33,132 bases of DNA from Sideroxydans sp. (GTDB lineage: Bacteria; Pseudomonadota; Gammaproteobacteria; Burkholderiales; Gallionellaceae): assembly GCA_027310665.1 (NCBI GenBank), contig DAIDAJ010000118.1, positions 1 to 33,132 of the forward strand, given 5' to 3'. The stretch's first letter is position 1. Each line of letters begins with the position of its first letter. Under the pieces are notes generated by a model, which was not told where the DNA came from, did not search any database, and saw only the letters and a program-made list of their open reading frames with translations. This document shows positions 14,289-24,625 of the stretch, piece by piece. The position numbers and the translations under genes are program-made.

Positions 14289-16595
14289 TCAGAAGAGTTG
14301 ACCGCTTGCTTCGGTCTTGTTTCCTTCGGGTGCCGTCTCTCCCTGCTCCGGCGGGACATTCTCCTCGTAGAAATACTCGGTATGGGTGCCGTTGGGGTCG
14401 CGCAGTCCGTTATCGTTGATGCGTGCGGTCACGATATGATCCGGGACCGTGTATTCCACCTCGGGCACGCCTTTCAGCATCTTGTCCATGTAACCCATCC
14501 AGATCGGTAGAGCGGCGCCGCCGCCGGTCTCTTTCTCGCCCAGGCTTTGCGGATTGTCGAAGCCTATCCAGGTAACGGCGACGAGGGTGGGATGGAAGCC
14601 GGCAAACCAGGCGTCCATCGAGTCGCTGGTAGTGCCTGTCTTGCCGGCAAGGTCTTGTCTGCCCAGTTCCATGGCGCGCATGGCAGTACCGTGTTTCACC
14701 ACATCTTGCATCATGTTGACCATGGTGAACGCGTTGCGCACATCGATGACCTGCTCGGCGCCCTCACCGGCAACGATGGGGGCTGCCTGTCCCACAAGCT
14801 TGCCCTGGCCGTCTTCGATGCGCTGGATGAAATAGGGCATGATGCGGTAGCCGCCGTTGGCAAAGACCGAATATCCACCCATCAGTTGCAGTGGTGTGAC
14901 AGAGCCGGCTCCGAGCGCCATTGTCAGGAAGGGTTTGATCTTGTCCTTGTCGAAGCCGAATTTGGTGACGTAGTCCTGTGCATATTCAACCCCGATCGCT
15001 TGAAGGATGCGGATGGAAACGAGGTTCTTGGACCGGACCAAGCCTTGGCGCAGGCGCATCGGGCCATCGAATCCGCCTTCGTAGTTTTTCGGCTGCCACA
15101 GCTCTTCACCCGTCTGCGACAGGTCGATGACCAGCGGTGCATCGTTGATCACGGACGCCGGAGTGAAGCCTTTCTCCAAAGCCGCGGAGTAGATAAACGG
15201 CTTGAAACTGGAGCCGGGCTGCCGCCAGGCCTGCGTGACATGGTTGAACTGGTTGCGGTAGAAATCGAAGCCGCCTACCAGCGCGTATATCGCCCCGTCG
15301 CGCGGATTCGCGGAAACGAAGGCGGATTCGACCTGCGGCAACTGGGTGATCTCCCATGAGCCCTTTTCGTTCTTGTAAACCCGGATCAGCGACCCGGCAC
15401 GGATACGGTGGTTCAGCGCGAGTTTGTCGCCCAGCGTCTGTTGCGCGAAACGGAGCCCGTCACCGCTGATTTCAACGACCTGTCCGCCCTTGCAGTGGGC
15501 TTTGATCACTTTGGGGCTAATGGCCAGCACCACGGCAGGGACCAGGTCATCACTGTCCGGGACATCCTCCAGCGCGTCCTCGATCAGCTCGTCGCTACCG
15601 TTCTTTTTCAGGTCAACGTAGCCTTCCGGTCCGCGATAGCCGTGGCGATGGTCGTATTCCATCACTCCCTTGCGCAACGACGCATAGGCGACTGCCTGGT
15701 CTTGCGCACGGATGGTGGTGTAGACACTGTATCCCTGGGTGTAGGCGTCATCCTGGTATCGGTCGTACATTTCCTGCCTGACCATTTCAGCGACATAGTT
15801 GGCATTGACCGCGAACTCCTGCCTGCGGTTTGACTGCCGGGTTACGACGGGTTCTTTCTGCGCCTGATCGAACTGCTCGTTGTTGATATATCCCAGGTCG
15901 TGCATGCGACGCAGAACGTACATCTGGCGCAGCTTTGCACGGTCCGGGTTCACCACGGGGTTGAACGTGGCGGGTGCCTTGGGCAATCCGGCCAGCATCG
16001 CCATTTCCGCCAGCGAAAGCTGGCTGAGGGTTTTGGAATAGTAGACCTGCGCGGCTGACGCAAAGCCATAGGAACGTTGTCCGAGATAGATGTGATTGAT
16101 GTAAAGCTGCAGGATTTCGTCTTTGCTCAGATTGTGTTCGATCTTGAAGGAAAGCAACATCTCGTTGAATTTGCGCGAAAGCGTCTTTTCCTTGGAAAGA
16201 AAGAAATTCCGCGCGACCTGCATCGTGATCGTGCTGGCGCCTTGCTTCACCCCGCCCGAAGTGAAGTTGGAATAGGCGGCGCGCAATACTCCAATGTAAT
16301 CGACCCCGCCGTGCTCATAGAAGCGGTCGTCTTCTGCGGCGAGAATGGCTTTTTTCATCAATTCGGGCACATCCTGGATTTTGACCAGTTCGCGGCGCTC
16401 TTCGCCAAATTCGCCAATCAGCGTGCCTTCCGCGCTGAAGACCCTTAGCGGCATCTTGGGACGGTAGTCGGTCAATGTCTCAAGCGAGGGCAAAGTCGGA
16501 TAGGTGACTATCGACGCAAAGACCAGTAGCAAAATCGGCAACAGCGGCAAGACGAGTACAGCCAAGGCAGGATAAAACCACCAACGAGAAGTCAT
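14289..16595 (-). CDS. mrcA: penicillin-binding protein 1A (bifunctional glycosyltransferase/transpeptidase)
   Basis: 768 residues, typical for class A PBPs. It polymerises lipid II and crosslinks peptidoglycan in the periplasm. An N-terminal membrane anchor covers about residues 8-30. The GT51 domain follows, with catalytic Glu88 in AAEDDRFYEHGG, QGASTITMQ and RKFNEML. An OB-like insert lies before the transpeptidase. The transpeptidase motifs are complete: SSFK with Ser462, SKN with Ser522, and KTG at 652-654. The start at 16595 gives the anchor directly. Divergent orientation from pilM is the arrangement seen in many beta- and gammaproteobacteria. A TATAAT (16625-16630, minus) lies upstream. 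Confidence 0.95.
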   Translation of the reverse strand: MTSRWWFYPALAVLVLPLLPILLLVFASIVTYPTLPSLETLTDYRPKMPLRVFSAEGTLIGEFGEERRELVKIQDVPELMKKAILAAEDDRFYEHGGVDYIGVLRAAYSNFTSGGVKQGASTITMQVARNFFLSKEKTLSRKFNEMLLSFKIEHNLSKDEILQLYINHIYLGQRSYGFASAAQVYYSKTLSQLSLAEMAMLAGLPKAPATFNPVVNPDRAKLRQMYVLRRMHDLGYINNEQFDQAQKEPVVTRQSNRRQEFAVNANYVAEMVRQEMYDRYQDDAYTQGYSVYTTIRAQDQAVAYASLRKGVMEYDHRHGYRGPEGYVDLKKNGSDELIEDALEDVPDSDDLVPAVVLAISPKVIKAHCKGGQVVEISGDGLRFAQQTLGDKLALNHRIRAGSLIRVYKNEKGSWEITQLPQVESAFVSANPRDGAIYALVGGFDFYRNQFNHVTQAWRQPGSSFKPFIYSAALEKGFTPASVINDAPLVIDLSQTGEELWQPKNYEGGFDGPMRLRQGLVRSKNLVSIRILQAIGVEYAQDYVTKFGFDKDKIKPFLTMALGAGSVTPLQLMGGYSVFANGGYRIMPYFIQRIEDGQGKLVGQAAPIVAGEGAEQVIDVRNAFTMVNMMQDVVKHGTAMRAMELGRQDLAGKTGTTSDSMDAWFAGFHPTLVAVTWIGFDNPQSLGEKETGGGAALPIWMGYMDKMLKGVPEVEYTVPDHIVTARINDNGLRDPNGTHTEYFYEENVPPEQGETAPEGNKTEASGQLF

Positions 16596-16624
16596 GAGCG
16601 AGAGTTCGAGTTAACTATCAGGGG

Positions 16625-16630
16625 ATTATA
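16625..16630 (-). promoter_or_regulatory. likely -10 box of the mrcA promoter
   Basis: Minus-strand TATAAT, a perfect sigma70 -10 hexamer, about 30 bp before the mrcA ATG. The region 17 nt further upstream (minus-strand CTCGTT) is a poor -35 match, so the promoter may need an activator or be weak. Confidence 0.5.
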
Positions 16631-16667
16631 TCTTTTTAGGCCAGGAAAACGAGTTCGTAAAAAAAAC

Positions 16668-16696
16668 TTTACACTTGCAGGAGTTATTGCTAGGAT
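16668..16696 (+). promoter_or_regulatory. likely sigma70 promoter of pilMNOPQ
   Basis: TTTACA (16668-16673) and TAGGAT (16691-16696) are separated by exactly 17 bp. Transcription would begin near 16703, just before the pilM ATG at 16716. Both hexamers match consensus at four or more of six positions. Confidence 0.5.
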
Positions 16697-16715
16697 TTAA
16701 ACCACTTTAGTACGG

Positions 16716-17834
16716 ATGAGCGCTAACCAGTCTATGATCAAAGGAAATTTTGATATCCCATTAGACTTTCTGAGTACCTCCACGCCACCCCTGATCGGGG
16801 TGGATATCAGTTCGTCGTCGGTCAAGATGGTAGAGCTGAGCCAGGCACCAAAAAAGAATGGGTATGTAGTAGAGCGTTATGCCATCGAGATGCTCCCGGT
16901 CGACGCGGTGAGCGACGGTAACATCAATAACCTGGATGCGGTTTCCGATACGATCAAACGGGCCTGGAAGCGCTTGGGATCACGCATCAAGAATGTCAGT
17001 CTCGCATTGCCTGCTGCAGCGGTGATCAGCAAGAAGATATTGTTGCCTGCCGGGTTGCGCGAGGACGATCTGGAATACCAGGTGGAGAGCGAAGCGAACC
17101 AATATATCCCTTTCGCGCTGGAAGAAGTCAACCTGGATTTTCAAGTGATCGGTTCGGCACCGAACAATCCCGATGAAGTTGAAGTGTTGTTGGCAGCATC
17201 ACGCAAGGCAAACGTCGAAGACCGTGTTGCTGCAGCTCAGACAGCAGGTTTGAAAGCAATCGTGGTGGATGTGGAGCCTTATGCTGCTGAAGCGGCTTTC
17301 GAGATGATACGTTCGCAGTTGCCGGGTGGCGCAGCGGACCAATGCGTGGCACTCGTGGACATAGGCGCCTATGTGATGAACGTGAACGTGTTGCGCAATG
17401 GCCAGTCGGTCTATATGCGCGATCAGCAGGTGGGCGGCGCGCAACTTACCCAGCAGATTCAAAGCGTCTTCGGGCTGTCCGCCGAGGAGGCGGAGTCGGC
17501 CAAGCGCAATGGCGGACTACCGGAAAATTATGAGAGCGATGTGCTGTCGCCTTTTCGCGAGAATATCGCGATGGAAGTGTCGCGCGCGTTGCAGTTCTTC
17601 TTTACGTCGACGCAGTACAACGAAGTGAACTACGTCGTACTCGCGGGCGGCTGTGCCGCGCTACCCGGTTTGGACGAGGCGGTCGCGACGCGTACGCAGG
17701 TCAGTACACTGGTTGCAAATCCATTTGAGTTGATGACGCTGTCCAGCCGGATCAAGCCCCGGCAGCTGCAGATGGACGCACCTGCATTGATGATCGCGTG
17801 CGGTTTGGCTATGCGGAGGTTCGATCCATCATGA
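16716..17834 (+). CDS. pilM: type IV pilus assembly protein PilM
   Basis: 372 residues; an actin-like cytoplasmic ATPase-fold protein that docks on the PilN tail as part of the inner-membrane alignment complex. Visible actin-fold landmarks are PLIGVDISSSSVKMVEL (phosphate 1), ESEANQYIPFALEEVNLDF, VALVDIGAYVMNVNV (phosphate 2) and VVLAGGCAALPGL (adenosine). The first ~22 residues before the fold form a polar leader slightly longer than in many PilM proteins; ATG 16716 has a weak ribosome site, and ATG 16734 is an alternative start. Its stop overlaps pilN as ATGA. Confidence 0.95.
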   Translation: MSANQSMIKGNFDIPLDFLSTSTPPLIGVDISSSSVKMVELSQAPKKNGYVVERYAIEMLPVDAVSDGNINNLDAVSDTIKRAWKRLGSRIKNVSLALPAAAVISKKILLPAGLREDDLEYQVESEANQYIPFALEEVNLDFQVIGSAPNNPDEVEVLLAASRKANVEDRVAAAQTAGLKAIVVDVEPYAAEAAFEMIRSQLPGGAADQCVALVDIGAYVMNVNVLRNGQSVYMRDQQVGGAQLTQQIQSVFGLSAEEAESAKRNGGLPENYESDVLSPFRENIAMEVSRALQFFFTSTQYNEVNYVVLAGGCAALPGLDEAVATRTQVSTLVANPFELMTLSSRIKPRQLQMDAPALMIACGLAMRRFDPS

Positions 17835-18418
17835 TACGTGTGAACCTGCTGCCGCATCGCGCGGAGAGACGCAAAGCCCGCCAGCTGCAATTCATCGTGT
17901 TTGGTGCCATCTCGCTGATACTGGGCGTCGTGCTCGTCAGTTTCGTTCATGTCGCCATCAGCACGCAGATTTCCTACCAGGAACGCCGCAATACTTTCCT
18001 GAAGCAAAATATCGCGGTACTGGACAAGCAGATTGCCGAGATCAAAAAGCTTCGCGAGCAGACCCAGGCCTTGCTTGCGCGCAAGACGGTGGTAGAGAAT
18101 CTGCAAAGCACCCGCTCCGACGTCGTTCATTTGCTTGATCAGATGTTGCGGATTTTGCCGGACGGGGTATACCTGAAAAGCCTGAAACAGACTGGATACA
18201 AAATCGCCATTGTAGGCTACGCGCAATCGAGCGCGCGAGTCTCCACGTTGATGCGTTCGATCGAGGATTCACCATGGCTGGATACGCCGGTGCTGATCGA
18301 GGTCCATGCTACGACGGTTGGCGGAGCGCGCCTGAGCGAGTTTTCCCTCAACTTCAACCTGACCAAACAGGCGGCACCGGCTACGCCGGGACCTGCGAAG
18401 CCGGGCGCGAAAGGCTAA
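17831..18418 (+). CDS. pilN: type IV pilus assembly protein PilN
   Basis: 195 residues from ATG 17831 (ATGA overlap with pilM). The N-terminus MIRVNLLPHRAERRK is the conserved cytoplasmic tail that binds PilM. A single membrane helix spans about residues 20-45 (FIVFGAISLILGVVLVSFVH). A coiled-coil stretch (about 50-95) and a ferredoxin-like periplasmic domain follow. It pairs with PilO. The last ~20 residues are Pro/Ala/Gly-rich. An in-frame upstream ATG at 17798 would lie within pilM and displace the conserved tail, so it is rejected. Confidence 0.95.
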   Translation: MIRVNLLPHRAERRKARQLQFIVFGAISLILGVVLVSFVHVAISTQISYQERRNTFLKQNIAVLDKQIAEIKKLREQTQALLARKTVVENLQSTRSDVVHLLDQMLRILPDGVYLKSLKQTGYKIAIVGYAQSSARVSTLMRSIEDSPWLDTPVLIEVHATTVGGARLSEFSLNFNLTKQAAPATPGPAKPGAKG

Positions 18419-18423
18419 GGAAA

Positions 18424-19062
18424 ATGAATTTTATTGAAGAACTCAAAAACATCGACCCCAAGACCCCGGGCAGCTGGCCTTGGCTTATCAAGATTGCCGC
18501 ATTTGTCGCGCTGTTCATGCTGGTCGTTGCGGCGGGTGCGGTATTCGATTGGCAGGACGAATGGGATAATTTGAAGTCGGCTCGTCAGGAAGAGGACAAA
18601 CTCAGGGAAACGTTCCTTTCAAAGAAGCGTGAAGCCATAAATCTCGACATCATCAAGAAGCAACTGATCGACACACAGCAATCTTTTGGCGCCCTGCTAA
18701 AACAATTGCCGAGCAAGTCCGAGATGGATGCACTGCTGACCGACATCAATCAGGCCGGTTTGGGGCGCGGATTGCAGTTCGAGTTGTTCAAGCCGGGACA
18801 GGAAGCAGCAACAGGGGTGTTTACGGAGCAACCGATTACCATCAAGGTAACGGGCAATTATGATGATCTTGGAAAGTTTGCCAGTGACATATCGCAGTTA
18901 CCCCGCATTGTGACCTTGAACGACATCAGCATTTCTCAGGGAGCTAGCGGAGGAACGGGCGGAGCGCTGAACATGGATGCGACCGCAAAGACGTTCCGTT
19001 ATCTGGATGAAGACGAATTGGCTGCGCAAAAGCGCGCATCCAAAGTTCCGGGAGCCAAATAA
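18424..19062 (+). CDS. pilO: type IV pilus assembly protein PilO
   Basis: 212 residues from ATG 18424, with AAGGAAA just upstream. The short cytoplasmic start MNFIEELKNIDPKTPGSWPW is followed by one membrane helix (about 22-42) and a coiled coil (about 46-95). A periplasmic ferredoxin-like domain comes next (ITIKVTGNYDDLGKFASDIS and LPRIVTLNDISIS). It forms heterodimers with PilN and contacts PilP. The stop overlaps pilP as TAATG. Confidence 0.95.
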   Translation: MNFIEELKNIDPKTPGSWPWLIKIAAFVALFMLVVAAGAVFDWQDEWDNLKSARQEEDKLRETFLSKKREAINLDIIKKQLIDTQQSFGALLKQLPSKSEMDALLTDINQAGLGRGLQFELFKPGQEAATGVFTEQPITIKVTGNYDDLGKFASDISQLPRIVTLNDISISQGASGGTGGALNMDATAKTFRYLDEDELAAQKRASKVPGAK

Positions 19063-19574
19063 TGAGGTCTGCTCATTTGATGTTTTTGGCATCACTATTG
19101 CTGTCCGGGTGCGGGGGCGAAGAGTTTCAGGATCTGCGCGACTTCGTCAAGAATGCCGGTGCGGACATGCGCGGCAAAGTCGAACCCCCGCCCGATATCA
19201 AGCCGTACGAGCCGTTCACCTACGATAACGACTCCAATCTGCCGGATCCATTCAAACCGCGGAAAGCGGATGCAAGAAATGCTGGGCACGGCGGCCAGAA
19301 TCAGCCTAATCTGAATCGTCCCAAAGAAGAATTGGAGGACTTTCCGCTGGAGAGCCTGAAGATGGTTGGCTTCCTGTCGCAAAGAGGAGTAGCGCAGGCT
19401 GTGATCCGTTCTGCAGAAGGCAAACTCTATCGCATCAAAGCTGGAAATTACATCGGTTTGAATTTCGGGCAGGTCATTTCGGTGACGGAAACTGAAGTCA
19501 AGATCAAGGAGATGGTTCAAGACAGCGTGGGCGACTGGTCCGAACGTGAAAGTAGCCTGCTGTTGGTTGAGTGA
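19062..19574 (+). CDS. pilP: type IV pilus lipoprotein PilP
   Basis: 170 residues from ATG 19062. Lipoprotein signal with lipobox LLSGC (Cys17), so it is membrane-anchored in the periplasm. A long disordered linker (about 25-95, rich in Pro/Asn/Asp with LPDPFKPRK) leads into the beta-sandwich domain: LESLKMVGFLSQRG, AVIRSAEGKLYRIKAGNYIG and a final ERESSLLLVE strand. PilP bridges the PilNO dimer to the N-terminal domains of the PilQ secretin. The stop is 15 bp before the pilQ ATG. Confidence 0.95.
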   Translation: MRSAHLMFLASLLLSGCGGEEFQDLRDFVKNAGADMRGKVEPPPDIKPYEPFTYDNDSNLPDPFKPRKADARNAGHGGQNQPNLNRPKEELEDFPLESLKMVGFLSQRGVAQAVIRSAEGKLYRIKAGNYIGLNFGQVISVTETEVKIKEMVQDSVGDWSERESSLLLVE

Positions 19575-19589
19575 ATAGGAGTGAATACG

Positions 19590-21656
19590 ATGAGACAATT
19601 CAGTAAACCGGTTCTTGGCGCCATCCGAACAGTGGCAATAGCGCTGCTTTTCGGCGTGTCCTTTGCGCAAGCACAGGAGCCAGCGAATACGGATGCGTTG
19701 AACAGCATCCAGTCTATCAGTGCAAGCAATGAATTGGGCGGCAAGGTGGTGATCACGGTTGTGCTTAAGAGCGCTCCCGCCGGTCAACCCCCCACGTTTG
19801 CCATCAATACCCCGCCGCGCATTGCTTTCGATTTTCCCAATACGGAGAACGGGCTGGGTAAATCGACTCAGGAATTCGGCGAGGGGGATCTGCGGAGCGC
19901 GAATATCGTTCAGGCAGGTAACCGCACGCGTCTGGTCGTGAACCTGTCGCAGATGTTAAGTTATGAATCGCGCATCGACGGGAACAGGCTGCTGATAACC
20001 CTGCAGCGCAAAGGGGTCGCAGGGGGAGAGGCGGCTTCGTCCCATTTTGCCGAGGTGAAGCCGGGGGCGCAACAACACAGCTTGCGCGATATCGATTTCC
20101 GCCGTGGCAAGAATGGCGAAGGCAAGTTGCAGGTCGACCTTTCGGATATGGATGTCGGCATCGATATCAAACAGCAGGGGCGTTTGCTTCTGGTGGACTT
20201 CCAGGGCACCAGCTTGCCGGGCAATTTGCTGCGCAAATTGGACGTGACGGATTTCGGGACACCGGTTCAAACGATAGACACATTTACCCAGGGCGAAAAC
20301 GTGCGCTTGGCGATCGAACCCAAGGGGCAGTGGGAGTACTCGGCCTATCAGACCGACAACAAGTTCTTCATTGAAGTGAAAGCGGTTGCGGAAGATCCGA
20401 ACAAGTTGGTGAAAGGTAATCAAACCGGCTACGCGGGCGAGAAGCTCACACTGAACTTCCAGAACATCTCCACACGCGAAGCATTGAGTGTAATTGCCGA
20501 CTTTACCGGCTTGAACATGGTCATAAGCGATACCGTATCAGGCAATCTGACGCTGCGCCTGAAAGACGTTCCGTGGGATCAGGCACTGGACATCATATTG
20601 CAGAGCAAAGGACTGGATATGCGCAAGAACGGCAATGTGATCCAGGTCGCTCCTCGCGAAGAAATAGCCGCCAAGGAAAAGATCGATCTGACGGCCCGCC
20701 AGGAAATTGGCGAACTGGAGGTGACCAGGACAGAAAGTTTCCAGCTTAGTTATGCCAAAGCCGCAGATATGGTGATTCTGCTAAAGAACAAGGATTCGGG
20801 GTTGCTGTCGAAGCGCGGTTCGGCAGTGTCGGACTTGCGCACCAACACATTGTTCGTGCAGGACGTTCCGTCGCGTCTCGAAGAAGTGCGCAATCTGATC
20901 CGGCAACTTGATGTAGCGGTGCGCCAGGTCATGATTGAAGCGCGTTTTGTCGCGGCGGGGGATTCCGTCAACCGCACCCTGGGCGGACGCCTGAGTTACA
21001 CGGGCCCGGGATCTACCGTTGGAGGGGGCGGATTCGCAGGGCCGGCCGGCAACAGGGCGGCGCTTGGCACCGTAAACAATATGCCGGGTGCAAACTCGGG
21101 CATGGGCGGGGTGACGCTCAACCTGTTCAACGCGTCCGCCACCAAGGTGCTGACTCTCGAATTGACTGCCTCTGAACTCGATGGCTATACCAAGAATATC
21201 GCCAGCCCGCGCGTCCTGACGTCAGACAAGACTGCGGCAACCATTGAGTCCGGTGTCCAGATCCCGTATCAATTGGCAACCGGTTTCGGGGCAACCAGCA
21301 TCGCCTTCGCGAATGCGGTGCTGGGACTTACCGTGACGCCGCAGATAACTCCCGATGATCGCATCGCCATGAAAGTCGTCGTGCACAACGATACTGTGGG
21401 CAGCATCTATTCCGGTGTGCCCAGTATCAATACCAATAAGGTGGAAACCCAAGCGGTGGTGGATAACGGGGGCACAGTGGTCATTGGCGGTATCTACACC
21501 CAGGATGACACGGAATCGAAACAGCAGATCCCGTTTCTCGGGGATATACCGGTGCTGGGATGGCTGTTTAAAAACGACAACTTGATCAAGACCAAGAAAG
21601 AATTGCTGGTGTTCATTACCCCCAAGATAGTGAAAGATTCACTGGGTATGAACTAA
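19590..21656 (+). CDS. pilQ: type IV pilus secretin PilQ
   Basis: 688 residues; the outer-membrane channel for the pilus. I use ATG 19590, with AGGAG at 19577-19581; the in-frame GTG at 19581 overlaps that site. The signal peptide ends near VSFAQAQ. Two AMIN domains cover about 35-260 and bind peptidoglycan. A secretin N-terminal (STN) domain follows at about 285-355 ([20 protein letters not shown]). After an N-domain comes the C-terminal secretin pore with the signature [16 protein letters not shown] and [12 protein letters not shown] Gly-rich loop (about 470-490) is typical of gates. It closes the pilMNOPQ operon. Confidence 0.96.
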   Translation: MRQFSKPVLGAIRTVAIALLFGVSFAQAQEPANTDALNSIQSISASNELGGKVVITVVLKSAPAGQPPTFAINTPPRIAFDFPNTENGLGKSTQEFGEGDLRSANIVQAGNRTRLVVNLSQMLSYESRIDGNRLLITLQRKGVAGGEAASSHFAEVKPGAQQHSLRDIDFRRGKNGEGKLQVDLSDMDVGIDIKQQGRLLLVDFQGTSLPGNLLRKLDVTDFGTPVQTIDTFTQGENVRLAIEPKGQWEYSAYQTDNKFFIEVKAVAEDPNKLVKGNQTGYAGEKLTLNFQNISTREALSVIADFTGLNMVISDTVSGNLTLRLKDVPWDQALDIILQSKGLDMRKNGNVIQVAPREEIAAKEKIDLTARQEIGELEVTRTESFQLSYAKAADMVILLKNKDSGLLSKRGSAVSDLRTNTLFVQDVPSRLEEVRNLIRQLDVAVRQVMIEARFVAAGDSVNRTLGGRLSYTGPGSTVGGGGFAGPAGNRAALGTVNNMPGANSGMGGVTLNLFNASATKVLTLELTASELDGYTKNIASPRVLTSDKTAATIESGVQIPYQLATGFGATSIAFANAVLGLTVTPQITPDDRIAMKVVVHNDTVGSIYSGVPSINTNKVETQAVVDNGGTVVIGGIYTQDDTESKQQIPFLGDIPVLGWLFKNDNLIKTKKELLVFITPKIVKDSLGMN

Positions 21657-21675
21657 AAGCAGTTCGTGTTTGCAG

Positions 21676-21705
21676 AAAAGCCCGGCGATGCCGGGCTTTT
21701 CTTTT
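21676..21705 (+). terminator. rho-independent terminator after pilQ
   Basis: A perfect 11-bp stem AAAAGCCCGGC (21676-21686), loop GAT, GCCGGGCTTTT (21690-21700), followed by CTTTT. It is 20 bp after the pilQ stop and separates pil from aroKB. The A-rich 5' side means it could also work on the other strand. Confidence 0.9.
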
Positions 21706-21748
21706 CTGGCCAAAACTTGGGATCGCCAAGTTCCGATACAATCACGGC

Positions 21749-23395
21749 ATGGGCAACAAGATACAAAACAAGCGATTGTCGGGCAACATCATTCTGGTAG
21801 GGATGATGGGTGCTGGCAAAACGACGGTGGGCAAGCTTTTAGCGAAGCAACTCGGCAAGACATTCATCGACAGCGACGAGGAGATCCAGCGGCGCACCGG
21901 CGTCACCATTCCCCACATCTTCGATGTCGAGGGCGAGGCGGGATTCCGTTCGCGCGAAAGTTGTGTTATCCAGGATTTGCTCAAACTGGACAACATCGTT
22001 CTGGCGACAGGCGGCGGAGCGATACTCAGTGCAAACAATCGTCCCATGATGAAGCAGAATGGCGTAGTCGTGTATTTGAAAAGCAGCGTTCATGACCTGT
22101 GGCAGCGAACCCGGCACGACCACAATCGTCCGTTGCTGCAGACGGAAAATCCGCGAGCCAAGTTGCAGGAACTGCACGATTTACGCGATCCCCTATATAC
22201 GGAAACCGCCGATGTGGTCATTCATACCGGGAAACAAAGCGTGCAGATCTTGCTGGAAAAACTCCAGCATAAATTGGAAAGCTTCAATCAAATGACAGAA
22301 AATGAAAAAGCGGTGCAGACTCTGAACGTCGAACTGGCGGAGCGCAGCTATTCCATCCATATCGGGAGCGGGTTGCTGGACAACGTCGAGTTACTGGTTT
22401 CCCATATTCCCCATAAGCGCGCTGTTATCGTAAGCAATACCACGGTTGCACCGCTGTATCTGCAAGGCCTGAGCGAAAAACTGGGCTCGAAAGGCGTGCA
22501 GGTTCAATCCATCATCCTGCCGGATGGCGAGCAATACAAGAACAGCGAGTCCCTGAACAGCATCTATGATGCCTTGCTCTCCGCGCGCAACGAGCGCAGC
22601 ACGCCGCTCATCGCACTGGGCGGCGGAGTCATCGGCGACATCACCGGGTATGCGGCGGCAACCTATTTGCGCGGCGTTCCGTTCATCCAGATACCCACCA
22701 CATTGCTGTCGCAAGTGGACTCCTCGGTTGGAGGAAAGACCGGCATCAATCATCCGCTGGGCAAGAATATGATCGGAGCGTTCTACCAGCCTCTTGTGGT
22801 ATTGGCGGACACTGCCACGCTGAACACCTTGCCTGACAACGAGCTGCGCGCCGGAATCGCCGAAGTCATCAAGTACGGATTGATACGCGATCTGCCATTC
22901 CTGGAGTGGCTTGAAGCCAACATGGAAAAACTGCTGGCGCGAGATACCGATGCCCTGCAGTATGCCATTGCGCACAGCTGCCGTAACAAAGCCGAGGTGG
23001 TCGGTGCGGACGAGCGCGAAAGCGGTGAGCGTGCGTTGCTTAACCTCGGGCATACTTTCGGCCACGCCATTGAAAATGGCATGGGCTACGGCGTTTGGCT
23101 GCACGGCGAAGGCGTGGCGGCGGGAACGGTCATGGCAGCAGACCTTTCGCAACGTCTGGACTGGCTGAATACCGAAGATGTGCTGCGCGTGCGCAGACTG
23201 TTCGAACGTGCCGGGCTACCGGTAACTGGGCCCAGGCTGGGGGCCGAGAAATATCTGCAACTGATGGGGCTGGACAAAAAAGTGGAGGACGGCAAGATAC
23301 GTTTCATACTGCTGAAGTCGCTGGGGAATGCCGTGATCACGAGCGATGTGCCCAAGCCGTTATTGGAACAAACGCTGGAGGCTTGCAGTGCCTGA
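21749..23395 (+). CDS. aroKB: fused shikimate kinase / 3-dehydroquinate synthase (AroKB)
   Basis: One uninterrupted 548-codon frame holds two shikimate-pathway enzymes. Residues 12-178 are shikimate kinase: P-loop GMMGAGKTT (18-26), DSDEEIQ (Asp43), ATGGGA (88-90) and NRPLL. Residues ~190-548 are dehydroquinate synthase: [22 protein letters not shown] and [13 protein letters not shown], with metal ligands Glu372 (AEVIKYG), His435 (GHTFGHA) and His452 (LHGEG), spaced as in E. coli AroB. In most proteobacteria aroK and aroB are separate adjacent genes. Met182 (ATG 22292) sits at the join with a loose GGAAAG 10-15 nt upstream, so internal initiation of a separate AroB is possible. Both halves look intact. 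The dgt start overlaps its end. Confidence 0.93.
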   Translation: MGNKIQNKRLSGNIILVGMMGAGKTTVGKLLAKQLGKTFIDSDEEIQRRTGVTIPHIFDVEGEAGFRSRESCVIQDLLKLDNIVLATGGGAILSANNRPMMKQNGVVVYLKSSVHDLWQRTRHDHNRPLLQTENPRAKLQELHDLRDPLYTETADVVIHTGKQSVQILLEKLQHKLESFNQMTENEKAVQTLNVELAERSYSIHIGSGLLDNVELLVSHIPHKRAVIVSNTTVAPLYLQGLSEKLGSKGVQVQSIILPDGEQYKNSESLNSIYDALLSARNERSTPLIALGGGVIGDITGYAAATYLRGVPFIQIPTTLLSQVDSSVGGKTGINHPLGKNMIGAFYQPLVVLADTATLNTLPDNELRAGIAEVIKYGLIRDLPFLEWLEANMEKLLARDTDALQYAIAHSCRNKAEVVGADERESGERALLNLGHTFGHAIENGMGYGVWLHGEGVAAGTVMAADLSQRLDWLNTEDVLRVRRLFERAGLPVTGPRLGAEKYLQLMGLDKKVEDGKIRFILLKSLGNAVITSDVPKPLLEQTLEACSA

Positions 23396-24512
23396 TCTAA
23401 AGCTCGCTATCTATGCGGTCAGCGTCAGCGCGCACGGCAGAAAGCATGCAGAGCCCGCACCGTCCGGGCGCAGCGAGTTTCAGCGTGACCGTGACCGCAT
23501 CATCCATTCCGGCGCCTTCCGCCGGCTCGAATACAAGACGCAGGTTTTCGTCAATCATGAAGGCGATCTGTTCCGCACCCGTCTCACCCACAGCATTGAA
23601 GTCGCACAGATCGCCCGTTCCATCGCGCGGCGCCTGGCGCTGAACGAAGACTTGGTGGAAGCGGTATCGCTGGCGCATGACCTCGGCCATACGCCGTTCG
23701 GCCATGCCGGACAGGAGGCGCTTAACGCCTGCATGAAAGAGCATGGAGGCTTCGAACACAACCTGCAATCCTTGCGCGTGGTGGATGTGCTGGAGGAACG
23801 CTACGCTGCGTTCGACGGCCTGAACCTGTGTTTTGAAACGCGCGAAGGCATTCTGAAACACTGCTCCCCGGAACATGCGGCCCAATTGGGCACAGTGGGC
23901 GAGCGCTTCCTGCAAGGCCGCCGTCCCTCGCTGGAGGCTCAGATCGCCAACCTTGCCGACGAAATCGCCTATAACAACCATGACGTGGATGATGGCTTGC
24001 GTTCAGGACTCCTTACCCTGGAGCAGCTATCTTCAGTGCGCCTGTTTGCAAATCATCTGAGCGAAGTGCGCACAAACTATCCGAATCTTGCCGAACGTCG
24101 CGTGGTTCACGAAACGGTGCGTCGCATGATCAACACCCTGGTTACCGACCTCATCAGCCAGACCGAACTGAACATCAGCAAGCATGCGCCGCAAAGTGTG
24201 GATGACGTGCGCGCCGCCCCGCCGATCGTGGCTTTCAGCACAGAAATGCACGAGCTCAACCGCGAGCTTAAGGCCTTCCTGCGTACTCATTTGTACCGGC
24301 ACTACCGTGTCATGCGCATGACAGCCAAGGCACGCCGCATCATCGGCGACCTGTTTAATGCGTTCTATGAAGATCCGCGACTGTTGCCACCCCAATTCAA
24401 CCCGTCGGCAGAATCCGAGCGTTCCCGCGCAGTGGCCGACTACATCGCCGGAATGACGGATCGATATGCCATTCGGGAACACCGGCGCATCTTCGCCATA
24501 GAAGAGATCTGA
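23388..24512 (+). CDS. dgt: deoxyguanosinetriphosphate triphosphohydrolase-like HD protein
   Basis: 374 residues from GTG 23388, selected because GGAGG at 23377-23381 lies 6 nt before it; the frame opens further upstream (23346) inside aroB without such a site. The start overlaps the aroB stop by 8 bp. Dgt proteins hydrolyse dNTPs to deoxynucleosides and triphosphate. The HD-domain metal site is complete: [15 protein letters not shown], then [13 protein letters not shown], and later [15 protein letters not shown] with its conserved Asp. The N-terminal pattern [20 protein letters not shown] is typical. Substrate preference among dNTPs cannot be read from the sequence. Confidence 0.94.
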   Translation: MPDLKLAIYAVSVSAHGRKHAEPAPSGRSEFQRDRDRIIHSGAFRRLEYKTQVFVNHEGDLFRTRLTHSIEVAQIARSIARRLALNEDLVEAVSLAHDLGHTPFGHAGQEALNACMKEHGGFEHNLQSLRVVDVLEERYAAFDGLNLCFETREGILKHCSPEHAAQLGTVGERFLQGRRPSLEAQIANLADEIAYNNHDVDDGLRSGLLTLEQLSSVRLFANHLSEVRTNYPNLAERRVVHETVRRMINTLVTDLISQTELNISKHAPQSVDDVRAAPPIVAFSTEMHELNRELKAFLRTHLYRHYRVMRMTAKARRIIGDLFNAFYEDPRLLPPQFNPSAESERSRAVADYIAGMTDRYAIREHRRIFAIEEI

Positions 24513-24572
24513 TCAGCAAGTTGCCCTCCACCCCCGGATTAAGGTAGCATTCCCGCCCTTTCGCATAAAAAA

Positions 24573-24601
24573 TTGGAAGGCGGCACTAGCCGCTGTATTG
24601 T
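24573..24601 (+). promoter_or_regulatory. possible sigma70 promoter of gltBD
   Basis: TTGGAA (24573-24578) and TATTGT (24596-24601) are exactly 17 bp apart. The spacer contains a small GGCGGC/GCCGC inverted repeat. The predicted transcript would start near 24608, downstream of ATG 24605, which favours the GTG 24626 start for gltB. Confidence 0.4.
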
Positions 24602-24625
24602 CGGATGATAGAGGTGAGGAGCAAG

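Noticed and set aside
16668-16695. sigma54-type promoter before pilM
   Set aside because: A TTGCT element is present but the GG/GC pair is off by one base from the required -24/-12 spacing, while a sigma70-type pair with 17-bp spacing fits better.
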